Source: Marinobacter sp. F4218 (lineage in GTDB: Bacteria; Pseudomonadota; Gammaproteobacteria; Pseudomonadales; Oleiphilaceae). Taken from it: 64,000 nt of DNA. The translations under genes were made by a program, and so were the position numbers. The number at the start of each line of letters is the position of its first letter. Position 1 is the first letter of the stretch. Below the pieces are notes generated by a model, which saw only the letters and a program-made list of their open reading frames with translations, ran no database searches and had not been told where the DNA came from. This document shows, piece by piece, positions 1 through 8,828 of this stretch. The stretch lies in assembly GCF_019443085.1 (NCBI RefSeq), contig NZ_JAHZIL010000003.1:1860001-1924000 (forward strand), in the 5' to 3' direction.

Positions 1-236
1 CCTGATCGATGATTTCGAGAACTACCTGTGGTGTCATTTCAGGAGAAGCCGATGTCTGAACGAATTGAGGTCGCAAGGCGCCTCCCGTTGTCCGAAACGA
101 GTAACAGGGCAGGAAAGCAGGGGTTGAAGGACCGCAACAGGCCTGCCATTTCTGACAAGTGTAGTCGACATTTTGCGCCTTGCCGGTTCCCCGACCCGAA
201 ATTCAGAAGGCGAAATGTTACAGCTTGAACAGGGTC

Positions 237-1565
237 TCAATGTCCGTTGAACCAGAGCCCATTTCGGGTGTGTGACCAGCACAGCCAGCCCATGCTGAGA
301 GCCCGTGCCAGCATAAGGCAGATCAGGGAGAACCAGAGGCCGTGATTGCCCCAGGCAGTCGTCAGCCACCACACCGGAAGAAAGACCCCCAGCGCCGAAA
401 ACAGCATGGTGTTCTGCATGTCTCGGGTGCGGGTGGCGCCGATAAAGATACCGTCCAGCAGGAACCCCCAGACCGCGGCAAATGGCAGTAACCACAGCCA
501 GGGCAGGTATTGCCAAGCGGTGATGCGTACCGCTTCGATGCCGGTCAGCAGTGCAATCAGGCCACGCCCCCCGACGACGAAGACGATGGTCAGCAAAAGG
601 GCTCCCCAGAGCGACCAGCGCAGCGCACTTTGGAAAACCACCCGGAACCGTCGCCGGCTGCCCTTGCCGATGGCTTCGCCGACCAAGGCTTCAGCGGCGT
701 TGGCAAATCCGTCGAGCGCATTGGAGATGATCAGCAGAAAGGTAATCAGCACCGCGTTGGCGGCGAGAATGGTATCGCCCTGTCGGGCGCCCTGAGCGGT
801 GAAAAAGGCGAGCACCAGCAGCAGCGCCACCGTGCGGACCATGATGTAGCGGTTAACCCGCAGGATTTTCAGGTAGTCCGCCAGCTCCCCGAACAGGGCG
901 CGGGTGAGTGTCTGACCCTCGGGCATCCGGGACAGCACGATCGCAAAACCAATGGCGGCGGCACCGTACTCGGCAATGACCGTGGCGATGGCTACGCCCC
1001 GGCTGTTCCAGCCCAGTCCGGTGACAAACAGAACGTCGAGGGCGATGTTCAGGCCGTTGGCCACGATCAGCATGATCATCGGGCCGCGCGGAAACTGGGT
1101 GCCGATCAGCCAGCCCACCAGTGTGTACTGGCAGAGAACGGCCGGGGCGCTCCAGATCCGGATGGCGGCGTATTCCGCGGCCAGGCCAGTCACGTCCGGG
1201 CTGGGGTTCATGAGGGTCAGCCCCAGCGAGATCAGAGGCTGGTGCAGCAGGATCAGCAGCAGGCCAATACCGACGGCCAGCAGGACGGAGCGCAGCAGCA
1301 GGGCAATCTGGCCAAAGCTGTCGCGTTTGCCCCAGGCCTGGGCGGCGAGGCCGGTGGTGCCCATGCGCATGAACCCGAACGTCCAGTAGAGGATGCTGAA
1401 CAGATTGGCGCCGACGGCCACCGCACCCAGGTATTCCGGGCTCTCCAGATGGCCAAGGACTGCGGTGTCCACTAGACCAAGCAACGGCACCGTCAGGTTG
1501 GTCAGCATCAATGGCCACGCCAGCGCCCAGAGTCGCCGGTCTGTGGCCGGCAGGGAAGGTTTCAT
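237..1565 (-). CDS. MATE family multidrug/toxin efflux transporter (DinF-like)
   Basis: This is an inner-membrane cation-coupled exporter of the MATE family. The protein has about 442 residues and a dozen hydrophobic segments. Its N-terminal part (RLWALAWPLMLTNLTVPLLG, then DTAVLGHL) is the family hallmark, and the length is normal for MATE/DinF proteins. The frame stays open 62 codons further upstream, but that extension is hydrophilic and unlike the family, so I chose the ATG at 1565. The gene diverges from coxB and shares its roughly 200-bp promoter region. The exported substrate cannot be read from the sequence. Family assignment is firm. Confidence 0.9.
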   Translation of the reverse strand: MKPSLPATDRRLWALAWPLMLTNLTVPLLGLVDTAVLGHLESPEYLGAVAVGANLFSILYWTFGFMRMGTTGLAAQAWGKRDSFGQIALLLRSVLLAVGIGLLLILLHQPLISLGLTLMNPSPDVTGLAAEYAAIRIWSAPAVLCQYTLVGWLIGTQFPRGPMIMLIVANGLNIALDVLFVTGLGWNSRGVAIATVIAEYGAAAIGFAIVLSRMPEGQTLTRALFGELADYLKILRVNRYIMVRTVALLLVLAFFTAQGARQGDTILAANAVLITFLLIISNALDGFANAAEALVGEAIGKGSRRRFRVVFQSALRWSLWGALLLTIVFVVGGRGLIALLTGIEAVRITAWQYLPWLWLLPFAAVWGFLLDGIFIGATRTRDMQNTMLFSALGVFLPVWWLTTAWGNHGLWFSLICLMLARALSMGWLCWSHTRNGLWFNGH

Positions 1566-1643
1566 ATTCGCTTTGATTCTTAAGATCCTGTGGTTAGCAG
1601 TTTTGGATTTAACCGATTTTTTAGCCTTTTCCCGATCTGTGTC

Positions 1644-1649
1644 TATACT
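1644..1649 (+). promoter_or_regulatory. possible -10 element for the cytochrome oxidase cluster
   Basis: A TATACT hexamer lies about 120 bp before coxB in the MATE/coxB divergent region. The position expected for a -35 box (TTAGCC, 1621-1626) matches the consensus poorly, so this is only a candidate promoter with a long leader. Confidence 0.25.
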
Positions 1650-1767
1650 CGACTGTGAGGTATCCATAAGCAGGCTTCCACTCTGATTTTTCAGGTGTAT
1701 GCGAGCGCCGGAAAGATCAGTGGGATAACGCAAATCCGACAAGAATAACACTCTGTGGAGACACAGT

Positions 1768-2892
1768 ATGCGCGTGCACGCTCAGCGGGCAGGTGCCCTT
1801 TTAGGCGGTCTGATGTTCCCCGCCTGGTCCATGGCGGACTGGACTCTGAACATGACCCCGGGGGTTACCGGCACCAGTAACGAGATATTCAGCCTTCATA
1901 TGATCATTCTCTGGATCTGCGTCGCCATTGGCGTCGTGGTTTTTGGAGTTATGTTCTGGTCCATCTTTGCCCATCGAAAATCCCAGGGTCACAAGCCTGC
2001 GAATTTTCATGAGAACACCCTGGTAGAGATTCTCTGGACCATCATTCCGTTTGTCATCCTTGTGGTAATGGCCATTCCGGCCACCGCGACCCTGGTCGAC
2101 ATGTACGACACCACCGAGTCTGACGTGGACATCAAGGTGACGGGCTACCAGTGGAAATGGCAGTACGAGTACATCAACGAGGATTTCGGCTACTTCTCCA
2201 ACCTGTCGACGCCCCGGGAACAGATCAACAACCGCCAGGCCAAGGGTGAGAACTACCTGCTGGAGGTGGATAACCCGCTGATCATTCCCGTGGGTAAAAA
2301 GGTGCGGTTTCTGCTGACCGCCAACGACGTGATTCATTCCTGGTGGGTCCCGGACTTCGGCGTGAAAAAGGATGCCATTCCCGGCTTTATCAACGAGACC
2401 TGGACCCGGGTCGACAAACCCGGCACCTACCGCGGCCAGTGTACTGAACTGTGCGGCAAGGACCACGGCTTCATGCCGGTGGTGGTGAAGGCGGTGCCGG
2501 AAGAGGAATACAACACCTGGGTGGCCGAGCAGAAAGTTGCGGCCCAGAAAGAGCGCGAGCTGACCCAGAAAGACTGGACCATGGCCGAACTCATGGAGCG
2601 CGGCGAGAAGGCCTATCAAACGGCCTGTGCGGCATGTCACCAGGCCGACGGAAGCGGCGCGCCCCCGGCGTTCCCGGCGCTCAAGGGGAGTCCGATTGCC
2701 ACCGAGGACATGGCTGCCCACATCGATATTGTGGTGAACGGCAAGTCCGGGACGGCCATGCAGGCCTTCGGTGGCCAGCTCAGTGAAGTGGACCTGGCCG
2801 CGGTGATTACCTACGAGCGTAATGCCTGGGGTAACAACACCGGCGAAATGGTCACTCCGAAAGAAATTTTTGATTACAAGAACCAGCAGTAA
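1768..2892 (+). CDS. coxB: cytochrome c oxidase subunit II with fused cytochrome c domain
   Basis: This is subunit II of an aa3-type (caa3-like) terminal oxidase. It takes electrons from cytochrome c at the CuA site and passes them to subunit I. An N-terminal signal-like segment is followed by two transmembrane helices (about residues 45-110) and a periplasmic cupredoxin domain. CuA ligands are visible: DVIHSW near residue 189 and CTELCGKDHGFM (Cys225, Cys229). The last 100 residues add a class I cytochrome c domain with heme motif CAACH at 287-291. It is the first gene of the cox cluster and coxA follows after a short gap. Confidence 0.96.
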   Translation: MRVHAQRAGALLGGLMFPAWSMADWTLNMTPGVTGTSNEIFSLHMIILWICVAIGVVVFGVMFWSIFAHRKSQGHKPANFHENTLVEILWTIIPFVILVVMAIPATATLVDMYDTTESDVDIKVTGYQWKWQYEYINEDFGYFSNLSTPREQINNRQAKGENYLLEVDNPLIIPVGKKVRFLLTANDVIHSWWVPDFGVKKDAIPGFINETWTRVDKPGTYRGQCTELCGKDHGFMPVVVKAVPEEEYNTWVAEQKVAAQKERELTQKDWTMAELMERGEKAYQTACAACHQADGSGAPPAFPALKGSPIATEDMAAHIDIVVNGKSGTAMQAFGGQLSEVDLAAVITYERNAWGNNTGEMVTPKEIFDYKNQQ

Positions 2893-2949
2893 TCAACGCC
2901 AGATAACAGATATCACCAGCCACAATAAATGGCGGTAACGGGGGTTTTC

Positions 2950-4533
2950 ATGAGTGCGGTTGCAGATACCCACGCCCAGGATCATCATCACGGCCCGGCA
3001 AAAGGTTTCAGCCGCTGGCTGTTGACCACGAACCACAAGGATATCGGGACCATGTACCTGATATTCAGTTTCGCCATGTTCCTGCTGGGCGGAACCATGG
3101 CCATGGTCATCCGGGCAGAACTTTTCCAGCCCGGGCTGCAAATCGTGCAGCCGGAATTCTTCAACCAGATGACCACGATGCACGGCCTGATCATGGTCTT
3201 CGGTGCGGTGATGCCGGCCTTTGTCGGTCTGGCAAACTGGATGATTCCGCTGATGATCGGCGCGCCGGACATGGCACTTCCACGGATGAATAACTGGAGC
3301 TTCTGGCTGCTGCCCTGTGCCTTCCTGATTCTGGTGTCCACCCTCTTCATGGAAGGTGGTGCACCCAACTTCGGCTGGACCTTCTACGCGCCCCTCTCGA
3401 CGACCTACGGGCCGCCCAGTACCACCTTCTTTATCTTTGCCGTCCACATCATGGGGATTTCCTCGATCATGGGCGCGATCAACGTGATTGCCACCATCCT
3501 CAACCTGCGGGCACCGGGCATGACCCTGATGAAAATGCCGCTGTTCGTCTGGACCTGGCTGATCACCGCGTTCCTGCTGATCGCGGTCATGCCGGTTCTG
3601 GCCGGGGTGGTGACCATGATGCTGATGGACATCAACTTCGGCACCAGCTTCTTTGATGCCTCCGGCGGTGGTGACCCGGTGCTGTTCCAGCATGTGTTCT
3701 GGTTCTTCGGGCATCCCGAGGTCTACATCATGATCCTGCCGGCCTTCGGGGCGGTCTCCCACATCATTCCGGCGTTCTCCCGCAAGCCCCTGTTCGGTTA
3801 TGCCTCCATGGTTTATGCCGTGGGTGCGATTGCGTTGCTGTCTTTCGTGGTCTGGGCGCACCACATGTTCACCGTGGGTATTCCCATCGCCGGTCAGCTG
3901 TTCTTCATGTACGCCACCATGCTGATTGCGGTGCCAACCGGGGTAAAAGTGTTTAACTGGGTCGCCACCATGTTCCGCGGCGCGCTCAGCTTTGAAGCGC
4001 CCATGCTGTTTGCGGTGGCCTTTGTCATCCTGTTCACCATCGGTGGCTTCTCCGGGCTGATGCTCGCTATTGCGCCGGCGGACTTCCAGTACCACGACAC
4101 CTACTTCGTGGTGGCCCACTTCCATTACGTTCTGGTACCGGGAGCCATCTTCGGCATCTTCGCCTCCGCCTACTTCTGGCTGCCCAAGTGGACCGGCCAC
4201 ATGTACGACGAAACCCTGGCCAAGACCCATTTCTGGCTGTCGTTCATCGGCATGAACCTGGCGTTCTTCCCGATGCACTTCCTGGGCCTGGCGGGTATGC
4301 CGCGCCGGATTCCGGACTACGCGCTGCAGTTCGCCGACTTCAATATGGTCTCCAGCGTCGGGGCATTCATGTTCGGGGCGACCCAGCTGTTGTTCCTGTT
4401 CATCGTGGTGAAGTGTATCCGTGGCGGAAAGGAAGCAGCGGCCAAGCCCTGGGATGGTGCGGAGGGTCTGGAATGGACGGTGGCATCGCCGGCGCCCTAC
4501 CACACCTTTGTCACGCCACCGGAAGTGAAATAA
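2950..4533 (+). CDS. coxA: cytochrome c oxidase subunit I
   Basis: This is the catalytic subunit of the aa3-type oxidase. It holds heme a and the heme a3-CuB centre that reduces oxygen to water and pumps protons. Twelve hydrophobic segments are present. The CuB/active-site motif GHPEVY sits near residue 255, and HDTYFVVAHFHYVL carries the CuB and heme histidines. An ATG in frame at 2929 would add seven residues. I prefer the ATG at 2950 because a GGGGG run precedes it by six bases and the protein then starts with a typical histidine-rich N-terminus. It lies between coxB and ctaG in one operon. Confidence 0.96.
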   Translation: MSAVADTHAQDHHHGPAKGFSRWLLTTNHKDIGTMYLIFSFAMFLLGGTMAMVIRAELFQPGLQIVQPEFFNQMTTMHGLIMVFGAVMPAFVGLANWMIPLMIGAPDMALPRMNNWSFWLLPCAFLILVSTLFMEGGAPNFGWTFYAPLSTTYGPPSTTFFIFAVHIMGISSIMGAINVIATILNLRAPGMTLMKMPLFVWTWLITAFLLIAVMPVLAGVVTMMLMDINFGTSFFDASGGGDPVLFQHVFWFFGHPEVYIMILPAFGAVSHIIPAFSRKPLFGYASMVYAVGAIALLSFVVWAHHMFTVGIPIAGQLFFMYATMLIAVPTGVKVFNWVATMFRGALSFEAPMLFAVAFVILFTIGGFSGLMLAIAPADFQYHDTYFVVAHFHYVLVPGAIFGIFASAYFWLPKWTGHMYDETLAKTHFWLSFIGMNLAFFPMHFLGLAGMPRRIPDYALQFADFNMVSSVGAFMFGATQLLFLFIVVKCIRGGKEAAAKPWDGAEGLEWTVASPAPYHTFVTPPEVK

Positions 4534-4545
4534 GCGGGGCCGCGG

Positions 4546-5148
4546 GTGGACGATCGGACATCGGCATTGGCACGACCCGCGCGCAGCAATGCGCGGGTCA
4601 TCACCTGGTGCATGGCGGGCGTGATAGGTATGTTCGCGTTCGGCTTTGCCCTGGTGCCCCTGTACGACGTGTTCTGCGAGCTGACGGGTATCAATGGCAA
4701 GACCGGCGGCCGGTACGAGGCAACCGTGGGCGCCGACGCCGATGTGACCCGCACCGTGCAGGTCCAGTTTCTGGCCCAGAACGGGCCGGGCATGCCCTGG
4801 ACGTTCCGGCCGGTGACCCGCAGCATCGAGGTTCATCCAGGAGAGCCGGTGACGGTGAATTTCTTCGCCCAAAACCCCACAGCAGTGGCAATGGTCGGTC
4901 AGGCGGTTCCCAGTCTCTCACCCTCGGAAGGCACGCTGTACTTTCACAAGACCGAGTGCTTCTGTTTCAACCAGCAGCCCCTGGCGGCCGGGGAAAGCAC
5001 GGAAATGCCTCTGGTATTTATCGTGGACCGGGATCTGCCTGCGCACATAACCAAGCTGACCCTGTCCTATACCCTGTATGACCAGAGTAAACAGGCAAAG
5101 GTGTCGGGGACTGTTCGAGCAATCACAACAACAAACGAAAACGGCTAA
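4546..5148 (+). CDS. ctaG: cytochrome c oxidase assembly protein CtaG/Cox11
   Basis: This is a copper chaperone that inserts CuB into oxidase subunit I. One N-terminal transmembrane helix (about residues 20-40) anchors a periplasmic domain that contains the invariant copper-binding motif CFCF within TECFCFNQQPL. Its 200 residues are normal for Cox11. Translation appears to start at GTG, 12 bases after the coxA stop. The position between coxA and coxC is the usual one in Pseudomonas-type clusters. Confidence 0.94.
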   Translation: MDDRTSALARPARSNARVITWCMAGVIGMFAFGFALVPLYDVFCELTGINGKTGGRYEATVGADADVTRTVQVQFLAQNGPGMPWTFRPVTRSIEVHPGEPVTVNFFAQNPTAVAMVGQAVPSLSPSEGTLYFHKTECFCFNQQPLAAGESTEMPLVFIVDRDLPAHITKLTLSYTLYDQSKQAKVSGTVRAITTTNENG

Positions 5149-5164
5149 GCCATCGGAGAGTGTC

Positions 5165-6052
5165 ATGGCGGATAACCAGACCTATTACGTTCCTGAACAG
5201 AGCAAATGGCCCATTATTGCCACCGTCGGGCTTGGGTTAACCCTGTACGGGGTAGCCTCCATCATGGTCAACGGCAACCAGGGCGAAAGCACGACAGGCT
5301 CCTGGGTGATGTTCATGATCGGTGCGCTGATCATGGCGTACATGCTGTTCGGCTGGTTTGGCAATGTGATCCGGGAAAGCCGGGCGGGGCTCTACAGCCC
5401 CCAGATGGATCGCTCCTTCCGGTGGGGCATGAGCTGGTTTATCTTTTCTGAGGTGATGTTCTTTGCTGCCTTCTTCGGCGCTCTGTTCTACGCGCGCGTT
5501 TTTGCTGTGCCCTGGCTCGGTGGCGAGGGTGATCGCGGCAGTTCCAACATGCTCTGGGAAGGGTTTCAGGCCACCTGGCCTTTGATCAACAACCCGGATC
5601 CGGAAGCCTATCCCGGACCCAAGGAGGTGATCAGCGCCTGGGGTCTGCCCCTGATGAATACGATTCTGTTGGTGACGTCCTCGTTCACCGTGACGGTTGC
5701 TCACCACGCCCTGAAAGCGGGCCATCGGGCCAAAACCAAACTCTGGCTCGGCCTGACCATCGCCCTTGCCCTGGTGTTCCTGTTCGTTCAGGGCTACGAG
5801 TACATGCATGCCTACCAGGATCTGGACCTGACACTGAAGTCCGGCATCTACGGCAGTACCTTTTTCATGCTGACGGGCTTTCACGGAGCCCACGTGATGC
5901 TGGGGTCACTGATGCTGATCATCATGCTGGCTCGCATCAGCAAGGGACACTTCACGGCAGACAACCACTTCGGTTTTGAAGCAGCCGCCTGGTACTGGCA
6001 CTTTGTGGATGTGGTCTGGTTGGGCCTGTTCGTGTTCGTTTACATCCTCTGA
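5165..6052 (+). CDS. coxC: cytochrome c oxidase subunit III
   Basis: This is the structural subunit III of the aa3 oxidase, about 295 residues with seven predicted transmembrane helices. The C-terminal stretch AAAWYWHFVDVVWLGLFVFV and the segment FHGAHVMLG are characteristic of the family. An in-frame upstream ATG at 5078 lies inside ctaG and is rejected; the chosen ATG at 5165 follows a GGAGAG ribosome site. The stop is ten bases from the end of the opposing DUF2909 gene. Confidence 0.95.
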   Translation: MADNQTYYVPEQSKWPIIATVGLGLTLYGVASIMVNGNQGESTTGSWVMFMIGALIMAYMLFGWFGNVIRESRAGLYSPQMDRSFRWGMSWFIFSEVMFFAAFFGALFYARVFAVPWLGGEGDRGSSNMLWEGFQATWPLINNPDPEAYPGPKEVISAWGLPLMNTILLVTSSFTVTVAHHALKAGHRAKTKLWLGLTIALALVFLFVQGYEYMHAYQDLDLTLKSGIYGSTFFMLTGFHGAHVMLGSLMLIIMLARISKGHFTADNHFGFEAAAWYWHFVDVVWLGLFVFVYIL

Positions 6053-6061
6053 GTATGCCGG

Positions 6062-6265
6062 TCAGGGCGTCGGATTCAGTGTCAGGGCGCCCTGCCACAG
6101 CGCAACCAGAATTACCGCCAGGAGCAGTACACTGAGCGTGACCCGGACCGCCAGGGAGTTCACCACCCGATTGGTTTTTCCGCCATCCTTGATGAGAAAG
6201 AACAGGCCGCTGAACAGACTGACAATCACGGCCAGCATCAACACAACGATTACGGCTTTAAGCAT
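6062..6265 (-). CDS. twin transmembrane protein, DUF2909 family
   Basis: This small membrane protein of about 67 residues has two transmembrane helices separated by a short basic loop (KDGGKTNRVVNSL). Proteins of this family are often found beside SURF1 in oxidase clusters of Pseudomonas-like bacteria, and their role is not established. It is encoded antisense to the operon, tail to tail with coxC and head to head with the SURF1 gene. The start at 6265 follows GGGAAA. In-frame ATGs further upstream (6283 and 6289, for example) are possible alternatives. Confidence 0.75.
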   Translation of the reverse strand: MLKAVIVVLMLAVIVSLFSGLFFLIKDGGKTNRVVNSLAVRVTLSVLLLAVILVALWQGALTLNPTP

Positions 6266-6344
6266 GGAATTTCCCGGATTCATAGGCATTGTTGGTCGGC
6301 GGGCTGGCGAGTTCCACACAACCCAGAGGTCACTATAGCAGAGC

Positions 6345-7082
6345 ATGTCTGATGCACAGGGCAATCGCCGTCACTGGCAGTTCGATTGGCGGCTGTTGCT
6401 GTTCGCCGGTGTTTTTTTGCCACTGCTCATTGGACTGGGGTTCTGGCAACTGGACCGGGCAGGTCAGAAGCAGCAGATGCTCGACCAATGGCAGCAGGAC
6501 GCGCTGGATCTGGAATGGCCGGAACTGGTTCGCCAGGGCCTGGATGCAGGGCGGCCGGTTGCCCTTTCCGGGACCTACGATGAGCGCAGCTGGTTACTGG
6601 ACAATCGAACCCGGGACGGCGCCCCGGGCTACGAAGTGCTAACAGTGTTTTACCCGCTCGAAGGCCCGCCGGTCCTGGTGAACCGGGGCTGGCTCCAGGC
6701 TCCACGAACCCGGGAGGAATTGCCGGAGGTTGGTACGCCGGAGGGGAAGGTTGAGCTGGCGGGACGTCTCAGCGATTACCCGGAACCGCCGGTCCTCACG
6801 GACCAGACCGGCCCTGAGCAGGGATGGCCCCGGCGCGTGCAGAGCCTGCCGAGGGCGGTTGCCGCCCGGGACGTGCCGGCGTTGCCGCGGGCCATCGTGA
6901 GGTTGGACGGCAATGACCAGCCGGGCGCCTTTCGCGCGGACTGGGCACCGGATCTGATGGGACCACAGACCCATTACGGATACGCCACTCAATGGTTTGC
7001 GCTGGCGGTTGTACTGAGTATATTGACGGTAGTAGCGAGTTACCGAAAGACAGGAGCCAATAATGACAACGACAATGGCTAA
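6345..7082 (+). CDS. SURF1 family oxidase assembly protein
   Basis: This inner-membrane protein assists heme a insertion and oxidase assembly. It has the family layout: an N-terminal helix (residues about 16-36, ending GLGFWQLDRAGQK), a periplasmic domain, and a C-terminal helix near residues 215-235. Conserved features include VLVNRGWLQAPR and the HYGYATQWFALA stretch before the last helix. At 245 residues it is of normal length. Its last 20 bases overlap the next gene, which suggests translational coupling. Confidence 0.92.
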   Translation: MSDAQGNRRHWQFDWRLLLFAGVFLPLLIGLGFWQLDRAGQKQQMLDQWQQDALDLEWPELVRQGLDAGRPVALSGTYDERSWLLDNRTRDGAPGYEVLTVFYPLEGPPVLVNRGWLQAPRTREELPEVGTPEGKVELAGRLSDYPEPPVLTDQTGPEQGWPRRVQSLPRAVAARDVPALPRAIVRLDGNDQPGAFRADWAPDLMGPQTHYGYATQWFALAVVLSILTVVASYRKTGANNDNDNG

Positions 7083-7707
7083 CCGGATACCCGACCAGAA
7101 CGACGGACCCTCACCAGAGCAGGTCCGGCGCGGACGCCGCACCGCTCTGTTGCTGTTCGCCATCGGTTTTGGACCGATGGTCTTTGCCACCATCATGTTC
7201 TACACCGGCTGGCTGAATCCGGCTGGCCATACCAACAATGGCACTCTCATCCAGCCGGTGGTGCCGGTCGAGACACTCAATCTGGAAACCGCGGCAGGCA
7301 AGCCCCTGACGGAACGGTTCGGGCCGGACCAGGTCGAGCCCCAATGGATGCTGATGGTGGTGTCTGGCGAGTGCGGTAGCGAGTGTGAAGAGCTGCTGTA
7401 CCTGGCCCGGCAGGTCAACATTGCCCTGGGCAAGAACGCCAATCGGGTGTCCCGTGCCGCCGCTCTGGGCAGCGTGCCGGCGGAGCTGGCATCCCGCTGG
7501 CAGACGGAATACAGCCTGATGGAGCGGCTGATCCCCGCGCCGGGAACCACTCCGGCCTGGCCTGCGGGTATCGACCCCGAGGCTGAACCGCGAATTCTGC
7601 TGGTGGATCCGTTCGGCAACCTGATGATGCATTACGGGGCCGGCAACACTGGCAAAGAGCTGCTTGAGGACCTCAAGCACCTGCTCAAGATTTCCCAGAT
7701 CGGATGA
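7063..7707 (+). CDS. oxidase cluster membrane protein of unknown function
   Basis: This 214-residue protein has one N-terminal transmembrane helix (about residues 27-48) and a periplasmic domain. A similar gene sits between SURF1 and ctaA in Pseudomonas oxidase clusters. The periplasmic part contains WMLMVVSGECGSECEELLYL and ends with ILLVDPFGNLMMHYGAG. This resembles the thioredoxin-like SCO fold, with a CxxxC pair in GECGSECEE, so a copper or thiol role in oxidase maturation is plausible but not shown. It overlaps the SURF1 gene at its start and ctaA at its stop (ATGA). Confidence 0.8.
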   Translation: MTTTMANRIPDQNDGPSPEQVRRGRRTALLLFAIGFGPMVFATIMFYTGWLNPAGHTNNGTLIQPVVPVETLNLETAAGKPLTERFGPDQVEPQWMLMVVSGECGSECEELLYLARQVNIALGKNANRVSRAAALGSVPAELASRWQTEYSLMERLIPAPGTTPAWPAGIDPEAEPRILLVDPFGNLMMHYGAGNTGKELLEDLKHLLKISQIG

Positions 7708-8828
7708 GCAATGGCTTGGAGGATCCGGCCTTGAACCAGCAGTTTTCAATCCCGTCCACCCACGCCCGCCGCATGGGGACCTGGGCGCTGATCGCCGCTC
7801 TTCTGGCGGTGGTGGTGATCATGTTGGGCGCCTGGACGCGGCTCGTCCATGCCGGTCTTGGCTGCCCGGACTGGCCTGGCTGCTACGGCTTCCTGACGGT
7901 GCCCCAGAGTGAATCCAGTATTGCGATTGCCAATGCCCGTTTTCCGGAGACCCCGGTGGATGTGGAGAAAGGCTGGCCCGAGATGATCCATCGATACGCC
8001 GCGGGCACCCTGGGCCTTGTCGTCTTCGGGCTGGCGGCCTACGCCGTCCGCCATCGAAAAACCGGTGTCCCGGTCAAATTGCCGCTGTTCATTGCCGGGT
8101 TCATTATCCTGCAGGGAGCCTTCGGCATGTGGACGGTCACCCTGAAGCTCTGGCCCCAGGTCGTTGCCCTGCACCTGCTCGGTGGCTTCACCACTTTGAC
8201 CCTGCTGACCTTGCTGGCACTCCGGCTAAGAGCGCGGAGCCCGTACCGCAACCCTCCGGTGTCCGGGCAAACCTCCCCGGCCTTCAGTCCGTGGCTGTAC
8301 GCCGGCCTGTTCCTGATTGTGGTGCAGATTGCCCTGGGTGCCTGGACCGCGGCCAACTACGCGGCGGTAGCCTGTACCGACCTGCCCACCTGCCAGGGCC
8401 AGTGGTGGCCGGCTGATATGGACTTCCAACACGGTTTCGATGTTACCCAGCACGTGGGCCCGAACTACCTTGGAGGCCAGCTCACCAACGATGGCCGGGT
8501 GGCGATTCATGTCACCCACCGGCTTGGCGCGATGGTGGTACTCGGCTACTTCGCCGTTCTGCTGGCACTGATGTGGCGCAGGCGCCAAACGTCGGGCCTC
8601 TCTGGTGCCATCGGTCTAGTGGCCGTGGCCCTCGCGGCCCAGATCGGACTGGGCCTGGCCAATGTCTTCTTCAATATTCCTCTGAGTATCGCGGTGGCCC
8701 ATAACGCCATGGGTGCGGGCCTGCTGCTGACCGTGGTCCACCTGATCTGGCGGAACCACAAACTTGTTCAGGCGCACACCGCGGACGCGACACACCCAAC
8801 AACAATTAACCGGGAGGTTACGGCATGA
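7704..8828 (+). CDS. ctaA: heme A synthase (COX15/CtaA)
   Basis: This enzyme oxidises the C8 methyl of heme O to a formyl group, giving heme A for the aa3 oxidase. The 374-residue protein has eight predicted helices arranged as two related halves. Conserved histidines that bind heme appear in MIHRYAAGTLG, ALHLLGGF, VTHRLGAM and VAHNAMGA. The gene starts within the stop of the upstream gene and ends with an ATGA overlap with ctaB, so heme A synthesis genes are translationally coupled. Confidence 0.94.
   Translation: MSNGLEDPALNQQFSIPSTHARRMGTWALIAALLAVVVIMLGAWTRLVHAGLGCPDWPGCYGFLTVPQSESSIAIANARFPETPVDVEKGWPEMIHRYAAGTLGLVVFGLAAYAVRHRKTGVPVKLPLFIAGFIILQGAFGMWTVTLKLWPQVVALHLLGGFTTLTLLTLLALRLRARSPYRNPPVSGQTSPAFSPWLYAGLFLIVVQIALGAWTAANYAAVACTDLPTCQGQWWPADMDFQHGFDVTQHVGPNYLGGQLTNDGRVAIHVTHRLGAMVVLGYFAVLLALMWRRRQTSGLSGAIGLVAVALAAQIGLGLANVFFNIPLSIAVAHNAMGAGLLLTVVHLIWRNHKLVQAHTADATHPTTINREVTA

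Noticed and set aside
28..228. Short plus-strand reading frame at the left edge, with AGGAG before an ATG at 52
   Set aside because: The ribosome site is good, but the 58-residue product is basic, low in hydrophobic core and unlike any family. It may be chance or a remnant. Another frame open from position 2 to 127 could be the end of a gene cut by the window edge, but 41 residues are too few to judge.
2893..4872. Long antisense reading frame across coxA and ctaG
   Set aside because: It is a shadow of the high-GC coding bias of coxA. The product is rich in His, Arg, Gly and Gln with no fold, and coxA is certain on the other strand.
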